A stretch of DNA of 16,065 nucleotides from JBGVMW01 sp045122835 (GTDB taxonomy: Bacteria > Bacillota > Clostridia > Lachnospirales > Lachnospiraceae), in contig JBGVIB010000106.1 in the NCBI GenBank assembly GCA_045122835.1, positions 1-16,065 of the forward strand, read 5' to 3'. How positions within the stretch are numbered: position 1 is the first letter of the stretch; each line of letters starts with the position of its first letter. The notes under the pieces were generated by a model that saw only the letters and a list, made by a program, of their open reading frames with translations, was not told the DNA's origin and ran no database searches. This document shows, piece by piece, positions 7,995 through 14,968 of the stretch. Made by a program: the position numbers and the translations under genes.

Positions 7995-8262
7995 TTAGGT
8001 ATTATGGGCTGAGATGTGTTAAATTGCATAGGGATAATTACTAATTTGGTCAAGCGCATATTTGGCATTTAACCACTATAAGCATACCTTTCGTAGAAAA
8101 ACAGTGATTAAACCACTGAGAATACTAATAAGCAGGTGGCATTTTACTGGCTATATGAGAATATATTCTACCGGTTTGAATAAGGTAGTGAATTGGCGGA
8201 CGGGTAACGAATATGATACATCAATTACACAAACCAGAATTTCTCTATTATCCCTTATTAAC
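7995..8262. other. Non-coding stretch upstream of the folded RNA
   Basis: No gene with a ribosome binding site is found on either strand. On the minus strand a small hairpin with CAGTG/CACTG arms is followed by five T residues (about 8096-8119), resembling a weak terminator. A TTGACC at 8048-8053 on the minus strand lacks a good -10 partner. The stretch also holds the right copy of the 16-bp inverted repeat. Confidence 0.4.
8227..8242 (-). repeat. Right copy of the 16-bp inverted repeat flanking the RNA island
   Basis: ACACAAACCAGAATTT is the exact reverse complement of 7716-7731. It lies between the fprA terminator and the folded RNA. Confidence 0.7.
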
Positions 8263-8296
8263 AAAAAATGCAAGAAGACTCCTCCCCTTGCATTTT
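8263..8296 (-). terminator. Intrinsic terminator of fprA
   Basis: AAAATGCAAG (8265-8274) and CTTGCATTTT (8287-8296) form a ten-bp stem with a 12-base loop. On the minus strand the stem runs into TTTTTTG. It lies about 80 bases after the fprA stop. The plus-strand flank is also T-rich, so it may work both ways. Confidence 0.85.
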
Positions 8297-8373
8297 CTCT
8301 CTATCCGGTAACCATTATCAAAGCTACCTACAACACTTCCATAATTTTAATACGAAACTATGGTGAATAATTT

Positions 8374-9537
8374 TTATACCATTGCATCCACCAATCTATT
8401 TAAGCTCTCCATATCTTCTGCTTTCATAGTGGAACGAATCGTAACCATCTGGTCTACAATTTCTACATTTTTCATCGTTTCAAGAATAGACTTCATAACC
8501 CTTCCGGCAGTTGGTGCCCATGAACCATTTTCCACGATGGCCACCTTGCGGTTCTGGTATGCTTTACTCTGTAAATGATGTAAAAAGTCCTGCATACATG
8601 GGAACACGCCACCATCATAGCTGGCTGCTGCAACAATCATTCTGTCATAGCGGAAGGCATCCTCTATCACTTCTGCCATGTCCTCTCTTGCCAAATCACT
8701 TACTACAACTTTTGGAACACCTTTTTCCTTTAACATCTCACCAAGCTTTTCTGCCACCTTAGCAGTATTGCCGTGAATGGAAGCGTAAGCAATTAACACA
8801 CCTTCGTTTTCCGGTTTGTAACTGCTCCAGGTATCATACATGCCTATATAGTAACCAAGATTTTCACTTAACACCGGTCCATGCAAAGGGCAGATATATG
8901 CAACATCCAAGCCTGCGGCTTTCTTTAATAAAGCTTGTATCGGTGCGCCATATTTTCCAACAATATTAAAGTAATATCTTCTTGCTTCACATGCCCAGTC
9001 TTTATCCTTTGTTAATTCTAATGCACCAAACTTTCCAAATCCATCTGCTGAAAATAAAATTTTATCCTTGCTGTCATAAGTTACCATAACTTCCGGCCAA
9101 TGTACCATTGGTGCCATAACAAAGGTAAGTTCATGCTGTCCAAGAGATAAGGTATCCCCTTCTTTGACAACTAACGTTTTCCCTTCTAATGAAAAGTCAA
9201 AAAACTGCGGAAGCATGCTAAAGGTCTTTGTATTTCCTACCAAAGTTACCTCTGGAAACATCTCCACTAATCTTGCGATGCTTCCTGCATGGTCCGGTTC
9301 TAAATGCTGCACTACAAGATAATCTACTGTCCTCCCATCTAAGGCAGCTAATAAATTTTCTTCCCATTCCTTCATTCCCCGCTTGTCCACGGTGTCCATC
9401 ACTGCCACTTTTTCGTCCAGAATTACATATGAGTTGTAAGACACTCCTTCCGGCACCACATACTGGCTTTCAAATAAATCAATTGTAGTATCATCCACAC
9501 CTATGTATTTTACTGTGTCTGTAATCGTTACCTGCAT
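8374..9537 (-). CDS. fprA: Flavodiiron protein (FprA/ROO family oxygen or nitric oxide reductase)
   Basis: Flavodiiron proteins reduce O2 to water or NO to N2O in the cytoplasm of anaerobes, using electrons from rubredoxin or a similar donor. The N-terminal metallo-beta-lactamase-like domain has every diiron ligand: HLEPDHAGS gives H78, E80, D82 and H83, followed by H146 (PMVHWPE), D165 (SADGFGKFG) and H219 (CPLHGP). A flavodoxin domain follows from about 246, with the FMN loop YASIHGNTAKVAEKL. Length is 387 residues, the two-domain class A form, without a fused rubredoxin. An ATG four codons earlier (9549) has no ribosome binding site; the ATG at 9537 has GGAGGAGA just upstream, so it is preferred. 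The gene appears to be transcribed alone from a promoter near 9800 and ends at the terminator near 8280. O2 versus NO preference cannot be read from the sequence. Confidence 0.96.
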   Translation of the reverse strand: MQVTITDTVKYIGVDDTTIDLFESQYVVPEGVSYNSYVILDEKVAVMDTVDKRGMKEWEENLLAALDGRTVDYLVVQHLEPDHAGSIARLVEMFPEVTLVGNTKTFSMLPQFFDFSLEGKTLVVKEGDTLSLGQHELTFVMAPMVHWPEVMVTYDSKDKILFSADGFGKFGALELTKDKDWACEARRYYFNIVGKYGAPIQALLKKAAGLDVAYICPLHGPVLSENLGYYIGMYDTWSSYKPENEGVLIAYASIHGNTAKVAEKLGEMLKEKGVPKVVVSDLAREDMAEVIEDAFRYDRMIVAAASYDGGVFPCMQDFLHHLQSKAYQNRKVAIVENGSWAPTAGRVMKSILETMKNVEIVDQMVTIRSTMKAEDMESLNRLVDAMV

Positions 9538-9779
9538 GTTCTCCTCCATTTTTCTTTGTATTCTCGTCAGTTGCTTAGATATACAGTTCCATTTTCGTAA
9601 CTACTCCGTAGGCTTATAGATTATCACTTTAGTTACATTCATAGTTAAAAACATTCAGTTCCTTCATAAGTTACCATTATTACTATAAACCAGAAAATGC
9701 TCCTATCAAGGTTTACTTTGAATTGCTAAAACCTCCTACGGTGATGGATTTTTGCTTGCTACCACTGTAATATCAACAT
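9538..9779 (-). promoter_or_regulatory. Long leader of fprA, possibly structured
   Basis: About 240 bases lie between the predicted transcription start and the fprA ATG. Within it CCGTAGG (9735-9741, minus-strand reading) and CCTACGG (9606-9612) can pair over about 120 bases, and TAAACC/GGTTTA can form a local stem. Several ATG-initiated frames of 10-13 codons occur but none has a ribosome binding site. No known riboswitch class was recognised. Confidence 0.4.
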
Positions 9780-9814
9780 GCCTAAAATTATACCACAATT
9801 TTTAGGCAGGTCAA
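9779..9814 (-). promoter_or_regulatory. fprA promoter overlaid by an inverted repeat (candidate operator)
   Basis: On the minus strand, TTGACC (9814-9809), a 16-base spacer and TGGTATAAT, an extended -10 ending at 9787, make a strong sigma-A promoter. TGCCTAAAA (9779-9787) and TTTTAGGCA (9800-9808) form a nine-bp inverted repeat with a 12-base centre that brackets the -10 box, the layout expected for a repressor site. The regulator is unknown. Confidence 0.7.
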
Positions 9815-9842
9815 TCCGTCTCATACTTTTCTAGCATGAATT

Positions 9843-10826
9843 TTATTTCCAATTTTTTACTGTATATTTTTCTGCAAAATCAATTTTAATCTGGATAAAT
9901 TCCTCGATATTTCTAAGCAATCCATATAATTTTGCCCTGTCCTCAAATTCTTTTCGTTCTACTGGTAAAGGCTGACTTTTCATGGATGCGTCCAATTTTA
10001 AAAATTGCTCCATCAATTCCTTGCCTGTATTGGTTCTATGATAGGCTTTTGACATTTCATGCAGAAACACCGAAATTTTCTCTGCTGTTCCCGGTATGGT
10101 GTGAATTGCTCTCACATTTTTATACATTTCATAAAGAATCTGTAGCTGTTCTTCCCGCATTTTTATATATTCCATATCATAGGTATCCCTTGAGCCAAAT
10201 TGATTGTTGTAATTCTCCTCTGCCACATTTTTTGCTGTCCGAATCTGCTTTTTTAAGACTGCAAAGCAATCCCCATTATAATCTGACTTATCCTGATTCA
10301 AAATCCGTTTTGACATGCGGGATAAAATTCGGATAATCTGTTCATCTGTCCCCGACTTTAATTCCTCAATATAATTCACCCGCTTACGCAAATGCAGATT
10401 TGCAATAATACCAATACCTACACCTAATGCGAATATGGTAACTTCGTTACAGATACTGTCAAACTCCATATTTCCAAATGTAATGAAGTGAGATATCAGC
10501 ACGGAATCCATTGCAATTGCACTGTGCCATTTGCATAACTGGCATACAAAAATAAATACCACTAAATATAGCAAATAGGCTTCTACTGTAAATCCAATCA
10601 CCTGAAAACTAACATAGGCAATTGCCATGGCAACAATAAATGCGTACAAGCGTCCTAACGCCGTTTTTATGGTTTCTTTCTTGGTTGGCTGTATTGTTAA
10701 TATGGTTACAATTCCTGTCGATATAGAAAAGTCTAATTGAAGCAGTGTTGCCAGCAGGATTGATAAAATAGCGGCAACTGCTGTTTTTATTGTGTTAAAA
10801 AGTAGTTGTCTGGTTATGATTTTCAC
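9843..10826 (-). CDS. Aromatic acid exporter family (ArAE, YgaE/DUF939-like) membrane protein
   Basis: The first 150 or so residues are hydrophobic helices (for example VAAILSILLATLLQL, RLYAFIVAMAIAYVSF, YLLYLVVFIFVCQL and FALGVGIGIIANLHL), with the QPTKKETIKTALGRLYA loop typical of this family. The C-terminal half, about 160-327, is a soluble helical domain rich in charged residues. This layout matches the ArAE family with its C-terminal domain, predicted efflux proteins of the inner membrane; the substrate is unknown. Length, 327 residues, is usual. The start is GTG at 10826, with no well-spaced ribosome binding site, and it lies inside the end of the upstream gene (32-base overlap), so translation is probably coupled. 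No ATG is available before residue 47. No terminator is seen after the stop, so transcripts may run into the fprA promoter. Confidence 0.85.
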   Translation of the reverse strand: MKIITRQLLFNTIKTAVAAILSILLATLLQLDFSISTGIVTILTIQPTKKETIKTALGRLYAFIVAMAIAYVSFQVIGFTVEAYLLYLVVFIFVCQLCKWHSAIAMDSVLISHFITFGNMEFDSICNEVTIFALGVGIGIIANLHLRKRVNYIEELKSGTDEQIIRILSRMSKRILNQDKSDYNGDCFAVLKKQIRTAKNVAEENYNNQFGSRDTYDMEYIKMREEQLQILYEMYKNVRAIHTIPGTAEKISVFLHEMSKAYHRTNTGKELMEQFLKLDASMKSQPLPVERKEFEDRAKLYGLLRNIEEFIQIKIDFAEKYTVKNWK

Positions 10827-12546
10827 CTCTCATTCTGCCTTTGGGCAACGTATCAATCAATACCGTTTTTCCCTCAAAGGCAAAGCCATATTTATAAATT
10901 CTATTCTTAGGTATCCCCCTTGACAGCAGTTTCATATCGTATTCTTTTTCTTCTATCTGATTAAGTGCTGCTGAAACTGTATCTTCTAGTGTTTTCTCTC
11001 TTCTAGCATTAAACACTTTGAATTCCATAATAACTGCCGGATTCTTCTTTGGATTCTTTGGTTCCAACATAACATCATATCTGCCAAAACCACTTTCTCT
11101 GTTAGAGCTAATGATATAGTCTGCTTGCAAATCCACCATCAGACCCAATACAAACCCATGGTAAAAACGCTCCGGCTGTGCCTTTGTTGACACTCTTTTT
11201 CCGGTATCAAAATTACTAAATATCTCACATGTAATCTGATTCATATATTCGTTCATGGCATCCAGATCCCCCAAAAGCATAGCCTTGATAAACCCACTAT
11301 AAGCAGGTTTTGTTCTCCTGAACCAATCCTTAACCATGCCTTCAAACATAATCCGAACTTCCCCATTGGTCAATGCTAATTCATAACAGGCTTCCCTTCC
11401 TGATTCCACCTTATCCAGCCTGTCATAATCCAATACTTTCAAATATCCGCTTGCAAGCAACAAACTCCATATCGCATCTTCATTGTCATCCAGCTGATTG
11501 TAGACAATCTGTTCATCTACAGGCACGTGAAGGTGATTCCCTTTCAGCAATTCTTCAAACTGTTCCTTAATACCGCTGTTGCCTTCCCGTATCACCTTTC
11601 CAACCAGACTGTTAGAACTTGTATTCGCCCAGTAAGTCGTATAAGTTCCTGTATCAAGAAAATTCAAAATTGACCACGGATTATAGATATCCTTATGGCT
11701 TCCAAAATTAAATCCATCATACCAATGTTTTACCTGTTCTTTTTCTGTGCGAAAACCATATTCTTCTAATGCATCAAACACTTCCGATTCTGTAAAACCA
11801 AATGACGTAGCATATTCATCTGAAGTTGTAGTTACCACTTTCAAATTATTCAAATCAGAGAAAACCGACTCCTTACTCACTCTCGTTATTCCAGTCATGA
11901 CTCCTCGTGCCAGCCACGGATTAGTCTTAAATGCAGCGTTAAACATACTTCTTGTAAAGCTGACCAATTCATCCCAAAATCCATTAACATAAGCTTCCTG
12001 CATTGGTGTGTCATATTCATCTAACAGGATAATCACTTTCTTACCGTAATAACGATATAAGCAATCCGATAGTTTATGAATGGCCATGGTTGCTACCACT
12101 TCCGGCATGTCAACACCAACAGACTTAAAAAAATCCCTATCTATCTCTGTTAAAATTCCACTATCTAACAAATAGTAATGTTCACTATATAAATCTGCAA
12201 TAATCTGATTAATCCTGATTCTCGCCGATTCGTAATTCTTCTCTTTCACATTAGCAAAGGTCAAATTAATAACAGGATAGGTTCCCTGTAATTTTCTGTA
12301 TTTTTTCTCCTTCCAGATGGAAAGCCCTTCAAAAATTTCCCCCTTGTTTGCATACTTAATTGAGAAGAAACGATTCAACATACTCATATTCAAAGTCTTA
12401 CCAAACCGACGTGGACGGGTAATTAAAGTGACACTGTCTCCACGTTCCCACCATTCCTTGATAAAAAGAGTTTTATCAATATAAAAACATTCGTTTTTCA
12501 GTATATCTTCAAAATCCTGTATTCCAATTCCTACTGTTTTTATCAT
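10795..12546 (-). CDS. AAA-ATPase-like protein with C-terminal PD-(D/E)XK nuclease-like domain
   Basis: This belongs to the family annotated as AAA-ATPase-like (formerly DUF1703) with a PD-(D/E)XK nuclease-superfamily domain, widespread in gut Bacteroidetes and Clostridia, often in many copies, and without an established function. The N-terminal signature GIQDFEDILKNECFYIDKT is followed by a Walker A-like RPRRFGKT (44-51) and Walker B VIILLDEYDTP (171-181). Near the C terminus D491 (GRYDVML) and E508-x-K510 (MEFKVF) make the nuclease-like core. Length is 583 residues. The frame can be opened at TTG 12561, but GGAGGTGGAAA sits just before the ATG at 12546, which is preferred. The last 17 or so residues, rich in K, R, N and T, go beyond the conserved region and overlap the exporter start. 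Whether it cleaves DNA is unknown. Confidence 0.9.
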   Translation of the reverse strand: MIKTVGIGIQDFEDILKNECFYIDKTLFIKEWWERGDSVTLITRPRRFGKTLNMSMLNRFFSIKYANKGEIFEGLSIWKEKKYRKLQGTYPVINLTFANVKEKNYESARIRINQIIADLYSEHYYLLDSGILTEIDRDFFKSVGVDMPEVVATMAIHKLSDCLYRYYGKKVIILLDEYDTPMQEAYVNGFWDELVSFTRSMFNAAFKTNPWLARGVMTGITRVSKESVFSDLNNLKVVTTTSDEYATSFGFTESEVFDALEEYGFRTEKEQVKHWYDGFNFGSHKDIYNPWSILNFLDTGTYTTYWANTSSNSLVGKVIREGNSGIKEQFEELLKGNHLHVPVDEQIVYNQLDDNEDAIWSLLLASGYLKVLDYDRLDKVESGREACYELALTNGEVRIMFEGMVKDWFRRTKPAYSGFIKAMLLGDLDAMNEYMNQITCEIFSNFDTGKRVSTKAQPERFYHGFVLGLMVDLQADYIISSNRESGFGRYDVMLEPKNPKKNPAVIMEFKVFNARREKTLEDTVSAALNQIEEKEYDMKLLSRGIPKNRIYKYGFAFEGKTVLIDTLPKGRMRGENHNQTTTF

Positions 12547-12587
12547 TTTCCACCTCCACAATCTTCACTATCCCCAAGCTTATCCAT

Positions 12588-12616
12588 AGTATACAGAAAA
12601 CTTATGAAAATAGCAA
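12588..12616 (-). promoter_or_regulatory. Promoter of the AAA-ATPase-like gene
   Basis: On the minus strand, TTGCTA (12616-12611) and TATACT (12593-12588) are separated by 17 bases. The start near 12581 leaves a leader of about 35 bases. It is divergent from, and does not overlap, the mgsA promoter. Confidence 0.6.
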
Positions 12617-12651
12617 ATATAATGCATAAAAATGCCACTCCCAATAAAGTA

Positions 12652-12680
12652 TTGCCAATCTGCTTGCGAAAGATTATATT
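12652..12680 (+). promoter_or_regulatory. mgsA promoter
   Basis: TTGCCA (12652-12657) and TATATT (12675-12680) are separated by 17 bases. The predicted start is near 12687. An inverted repeat ACATCT...AGATGT (12688-12707) begins there and could be an operator or a 5' stem. Confidence 0.6.
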
Positions 12681-12756
12681 ATATATAACATCTATGATGT
12701 GAGATGTATTATGGTACTAAAATGATTTCAGCAGATTACAGAAAGGGGTATTTTTT

Positions 12757-13233
12757 ATGAACGTAGATTACTTGACTATGGTGATTGGAAAACAAAAAAA
12801 CATTGCACTTGTTGCCCACGATGGCAAGAAACAGGAAATGCTTGATTGGTGTGAAGCCAACAAGGAAATCTTACAGAAACACAACCTTTGCGGCACTGGC
12901 ACTACTGCCCGAATGATTACGGATCGTATCGGTATTCCGGTAAAAGGATACAACAGCGGTCCTCTTGGTGGTGACCAGCAGATTGGTGCTAAGATTGTAG
13001 AAGGGAAAATTGATATGATTATTTTCTTCTCTGACCCGCTTGCCGCACAGCCTCACGACCCGGATGTAAAGGCTTTGCTCCGTATTGCACAGGTTTATGA
13101 TATTCCGATTGCAAATAATACTGCAACAGCAGATTTCCTCATCCATTCTGCATATATGGATAAGGAGTATGCGCATCAAATTGAGAATTTTGACAATACG
13201 GTGAAAAAGAGAGCAGAGACATTGGTTGAATAA
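12757..13233 (+). CDS. mgsA: Methylglyoxal synthase
   Basis: MgsA converts dihydroxyacetone phosphate to methylglyoxal and phosphate, a bypass of lower glycolysis that relieves sugar-phosphate build-up when phosphate is low. The 158-residue protein has the full set of family motifs: VAHDGKK (19-25), GTGTTA (46-51), SGPLGGDQQIGA (67-78) with the catalytic aspartate at 73, and FFSDPLAAQPHDPDVKALLRI (90-110), including the active-site His/Asp residues. Length is typical. The ATG at 12757 is preceded by AAAGGGG with an eight-base spacer. It is the only recognised gene on the plus strand, stands alone, and is divergent from the AAA-ATPase-like gene. In E. coli the enzyme is inhibited by phosphate; the same is assumed, not shown, here. 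Confidence 0.97.
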   Translation: MNVDYLTMVIGKQKNIALVAHDGKKQEMLDWCEANKEILQKHNLCGTGTTARMITDRIGIPVKGYNSGPLGGDQQIGAKIVEGKIDMIIFFSDPLAAQPHDPDVKALLRIAQVYDIPIANNTATADFLIHSAYMDKEYAHQIENFDNTVKKRAETLVE

Positions 13234-13297
13234 AGATTTATAGATTCTCACGCTGTGTGAATTTTCTGTTCTGGAACGTTTCATTACAATATAATTT

Positions 13298-13355
13298 AAA
13301 AATCTAATCATAGTTATCTTCCATTGGCAGAACACACTTAAGATGATAGATTTTT
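13298..13355 (+). terminator. Probable mgsA terminator
   Basis: AAAAATCTA (13298-13306) pairs with TAGATTTTT (13347-13355), with an inner ATCTT/AAGAT stem. The hairpin ends in a run of five T residues about 120 bases after the mgsA stop. The stem is AT-rich and interrupted, so efficiency is uncertain. It is symmetrical and could act on both strands. Confidence 0.5.
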
Positions 13356-13388
13356 ACCTACAATTTGTAGATATTCGTGAATACAGGG

Positions 13389-13421
13389 TGGTACAGCACT
13401 ATATAATCTTGTGCTGTACCA
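13389..13421. repeat. Perfect 11-bp inverted repeat downstream of the truncated methyltransferase
   Basis: TGGTACAGCAC (13389-13399) and GTGCTGTACCA (13411-13421) pair perfectly across an 11-base loop. No U-run follows on either strand, so it is not a standard terminator. It lies 35 bases beyond the premature end of the methyltransferase and could be a scar or a small repeat. Confidence 0.65.
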
Positions 13422-13455
13422 GTCTAAACAGTTGCTTTATTTCCATACTTCCGTT

Positions 13456-13638
13456 CTAATGTGCTGCATATATGCCAACGATTCCATATCCACACCCTAA
13501 ATCTAACACTTTTTGCCCTGGCTGAAAAGCAATTTTAGAAAGCATGGTAATAGTTCCCTCATCCACTTGTTGTGGCGAAAAAAGTTCTTGTTCCGTATAA
13601 AAGTGAAGCACTACACCATTTATACTACATTCAATCAT
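13456..13638 (-). pseudogene. Truncated class I SAM-dependent methyltransferase
   Basis: The 60-residue product begins MIECSINGVVLHFYT and contains ELFSPQQVDEGTITML, typical of the start of RsmC-like 'small domain' methyltransferases. SAM-binding motif I, VLDLGCGYGIVGIYAA, follows at 44-59. A stop comes one residue later, whereas intact members run to roughly 190-200 residues, so the rest of the Rossmann fold, including the catalytic motif, is missing. No continuation was recognisable in the other two frames downstream. The start overlaps the stop of the kinase gene by eight bases and has AGGAAGG six bases upstream, so translation was, or is, coupled to the kinase. A frame can be opened further upstream, at 13707, but that would lie inside the kinase gene and lacks such a site. 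It is unlikely to be an active enzyme. Confidence 0.8.
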
Positions 13639-14806
13639 AGAGAGCCTTCCTGATATCGGATTCATTTTCCTGAATATAATGGAACACTGCCACCGCATCT
13701 TTGGCACATTTTACATCTTTTACACTGATAAAATAAGCAGCAAACAGTATTTCTATGCTTTCCATGACACATGGTATTGCTTCTTTTTCTGCATCAGAAA
13801 GTGGCGTCACGCTTTCATAACCAGCTGCTACTTTTTTTACCGCTAACATCCACTTATTTCTCTGTAAACGAAGTCCCTCTTCCTGTGTAAGTAAGCCTGC
13901 TAGGAAATAACAGATATCAAATATCCTTATATTTTTCTGACTTAAATCAAAGTCAATGTAACCTGTAAATTGATTATCCGAAAATAAGAAATTTCCCAGA
14001 TGCATGTCTCTATGGATTAATTGTTTTGGCAGATGACTGTCTAATTTTTCTAATGTTTCTGTAACTTCCTTATATTCATTTTCGGCAAGCATCGTCCACT
14101 CATCTGCTTCTAAAATTTCCCGTATCCAGCCCTGCATTTCCTCCAGCAAATTATTATTCCAAAAGTCTATCTTCTCTTCACATTCTTTAAAGGCAATATG
14201 CAGTCTTCCAATCACTTGCCCCATCTGATAAGCCATTTCTAAATCATGTATTTCTGTTATGGTATTACCTTCTAATTTTTTATAAAGAATATAGTACTGA
14301 TTCTCTTTTTCCACATAAAATTTCTTCTCTGTGGTTGGAAGCATCTGTGTAACTGGTATTCCACAATCATTTAGCGCTGACACGATGGCAATATTTCTCT
14401 CTAACTGTTCTTTATCCTCATACATCTTTATCACATGAGAACCATTTACCTCCCAGACCGCAGGATTTTTCTGCACTAACTGGTTACATTCCACGCCCCA
14501 CCGTGAAATCATTTCCTTGATATTATCTTTCATTTCCTGATACCTTCTCTTCTGCTTTAATATAATTCTTCTAAGACTGGACTCTGATAAATGATACAAC
14601 GAAACTAACTGCTCTCTCGACCAGCCTTCTAAATATTTCCTATAAATGTGCTGGTCTCTTTTTTCTAATTCTACCTTATAAGCTGTTTCCTTCCGCTTGG
14701 CTGCTGCCGTCCTTTGAGGAATATATAAATAACCGCCCTCATAATAATCCTGCAGCATCTCAATGAGTTCCGGCGGAAGAATATCTTTTGCATTTTTGTA
14801 TTTCAT
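13631..14806 (-). CDS. Fusion of a CD3324/Mor-like HTH domain with an aminoglycoside-phosphotransferase-fold kinase
   Basis: The 391-residue protein has two parts. Residues 1-90 (MKYKNAKDILPPELIEML, GGYLYIPQR, then a basic segment and WSREQLVSLYHLSESSLRRIIL) match the stand-alone CD3324 family, small Mor-like proteins with a helix-turn-helix. Residues about 100-391 have a phosphotransferase fold: an ATP-loop-like VNGSHVIKMY (120-129), the catalytic loop HRDMHLGN (265-272) with D267 and N272, and the metal-binding IDFD (284-287). Kinase substrates in this superfamily include aminoglycosides, choline, homoserine and others, and the substrate here is unknown; antibiotic resistance should not be assumed. 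The ATG at 14806 has GGAG seven bases upstream. The gene overlaps the truncated methyltransferase gene. An extended -10 promoter lies about 30 bases upstream. Confidence 0.85.
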   Translation of the reverse strand: MKYKNAKDILPPELIEMLQDYYEGGYLYIPQRTAAAKRKETAYKVELEKRDQHIYRKYLEGWSREQLVSLYHLSESSLRRIILKQKRRYQEMKDNIKEMISRWGVECNQLVQKNPAVWEVNGSHVIKMYEDKEQLERNIAIVSALNDCGIPVTQMLPTTEKKFYVEKENQYYILYKKLEGNTITEIHDLEMAYQMGQVIGRLHIAFKECEEKIDFWNNNLLEEMQGWIREILEADEWTMLAENEYKEVTETLEKLDSHLPKQLIHRDMHLGNFLFSDNQFTGYIDFDLSQKNIRIFDICYFLAGLLTQEEGLRLQRNKWMLAVKKVAAGYESVTPLSDAEKEAIPCVMESIEILFAAYFISVKDVKCAKDAVAVFHYIQENESDIRKALYD

Positions 14807-14834
14807 GTCATCACTCCAGAGGTATATTTGTTAT

Positions 14835-14843
14835 AGTATAGCA
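14835..14843 (-). promoter_or_regulatory. Extended -10 promoter of the HTH-kinase gene
   Basis: On the minus strand TGCTATACT (14843-14835) forms an extended -10 box. No good -35 hexamer is found at the right distance. The start would be near 14828, about 22 bases before the ATG. Confidence 0.5.
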
Positions 14844-14909
14844 TATAGGAAGGGTGGATGTGGTGATTATGTGTGGTTCTGGAAAAAATGTAATCAAAAT
14901 TAATGCCTA

Positions 14910-14935
14910 CAACGTGTTTAAAAATTCATTCCTGC
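14910..14935 (-). repeat. Partial match to the right end of the 4960-5128 element
   Basis: Read on the minus strand, CAGGAATGAATTTT followed by ACACG three bases later matches CAGGAATGAATTTTGGGACACG at 5099-5120, differing only in the three bases GGG. The rest of the element is not present. A GGAGG seven bases before the internal ATG leads into a frame of only three codons, MNF and stop. Confidence 0.45.
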
Positions 14936-14968
14936 ACCTCCGGTTATTAATATTCTTTTTTACCTGTA

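Noticed and set aside
8188..8208. GGCGGACGGGT followed by AACG, as in the 5' domain of 16S rRNA
   Set aside because: The match is only about 11 bases, the flanks do not continue as rRNA, and the spacing to AACG differs. Probably chance.
8062..8370. A 102-codon plus-strand frame across the RNA island and the fprA terminator
   Set aside because: It starts at TTG without a ribosome binding site, crosses a strong terminator hairpin, and its product shows no recognisable motif.
12871..13335. A 154-codon minus-strand frame opposite mgsA
   Set aside because: mgsA is unmistakable on the plus strand; the opposite frame lacks a start signal and any family resemblance.
13631..14806. Calling the kinase an aminoglycoside resistance enzyme
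   Set aside because: The phosphotransferase fold is shared by many kinases with other substrates, and nothing in the sequence or context indicates antibiotic modification.
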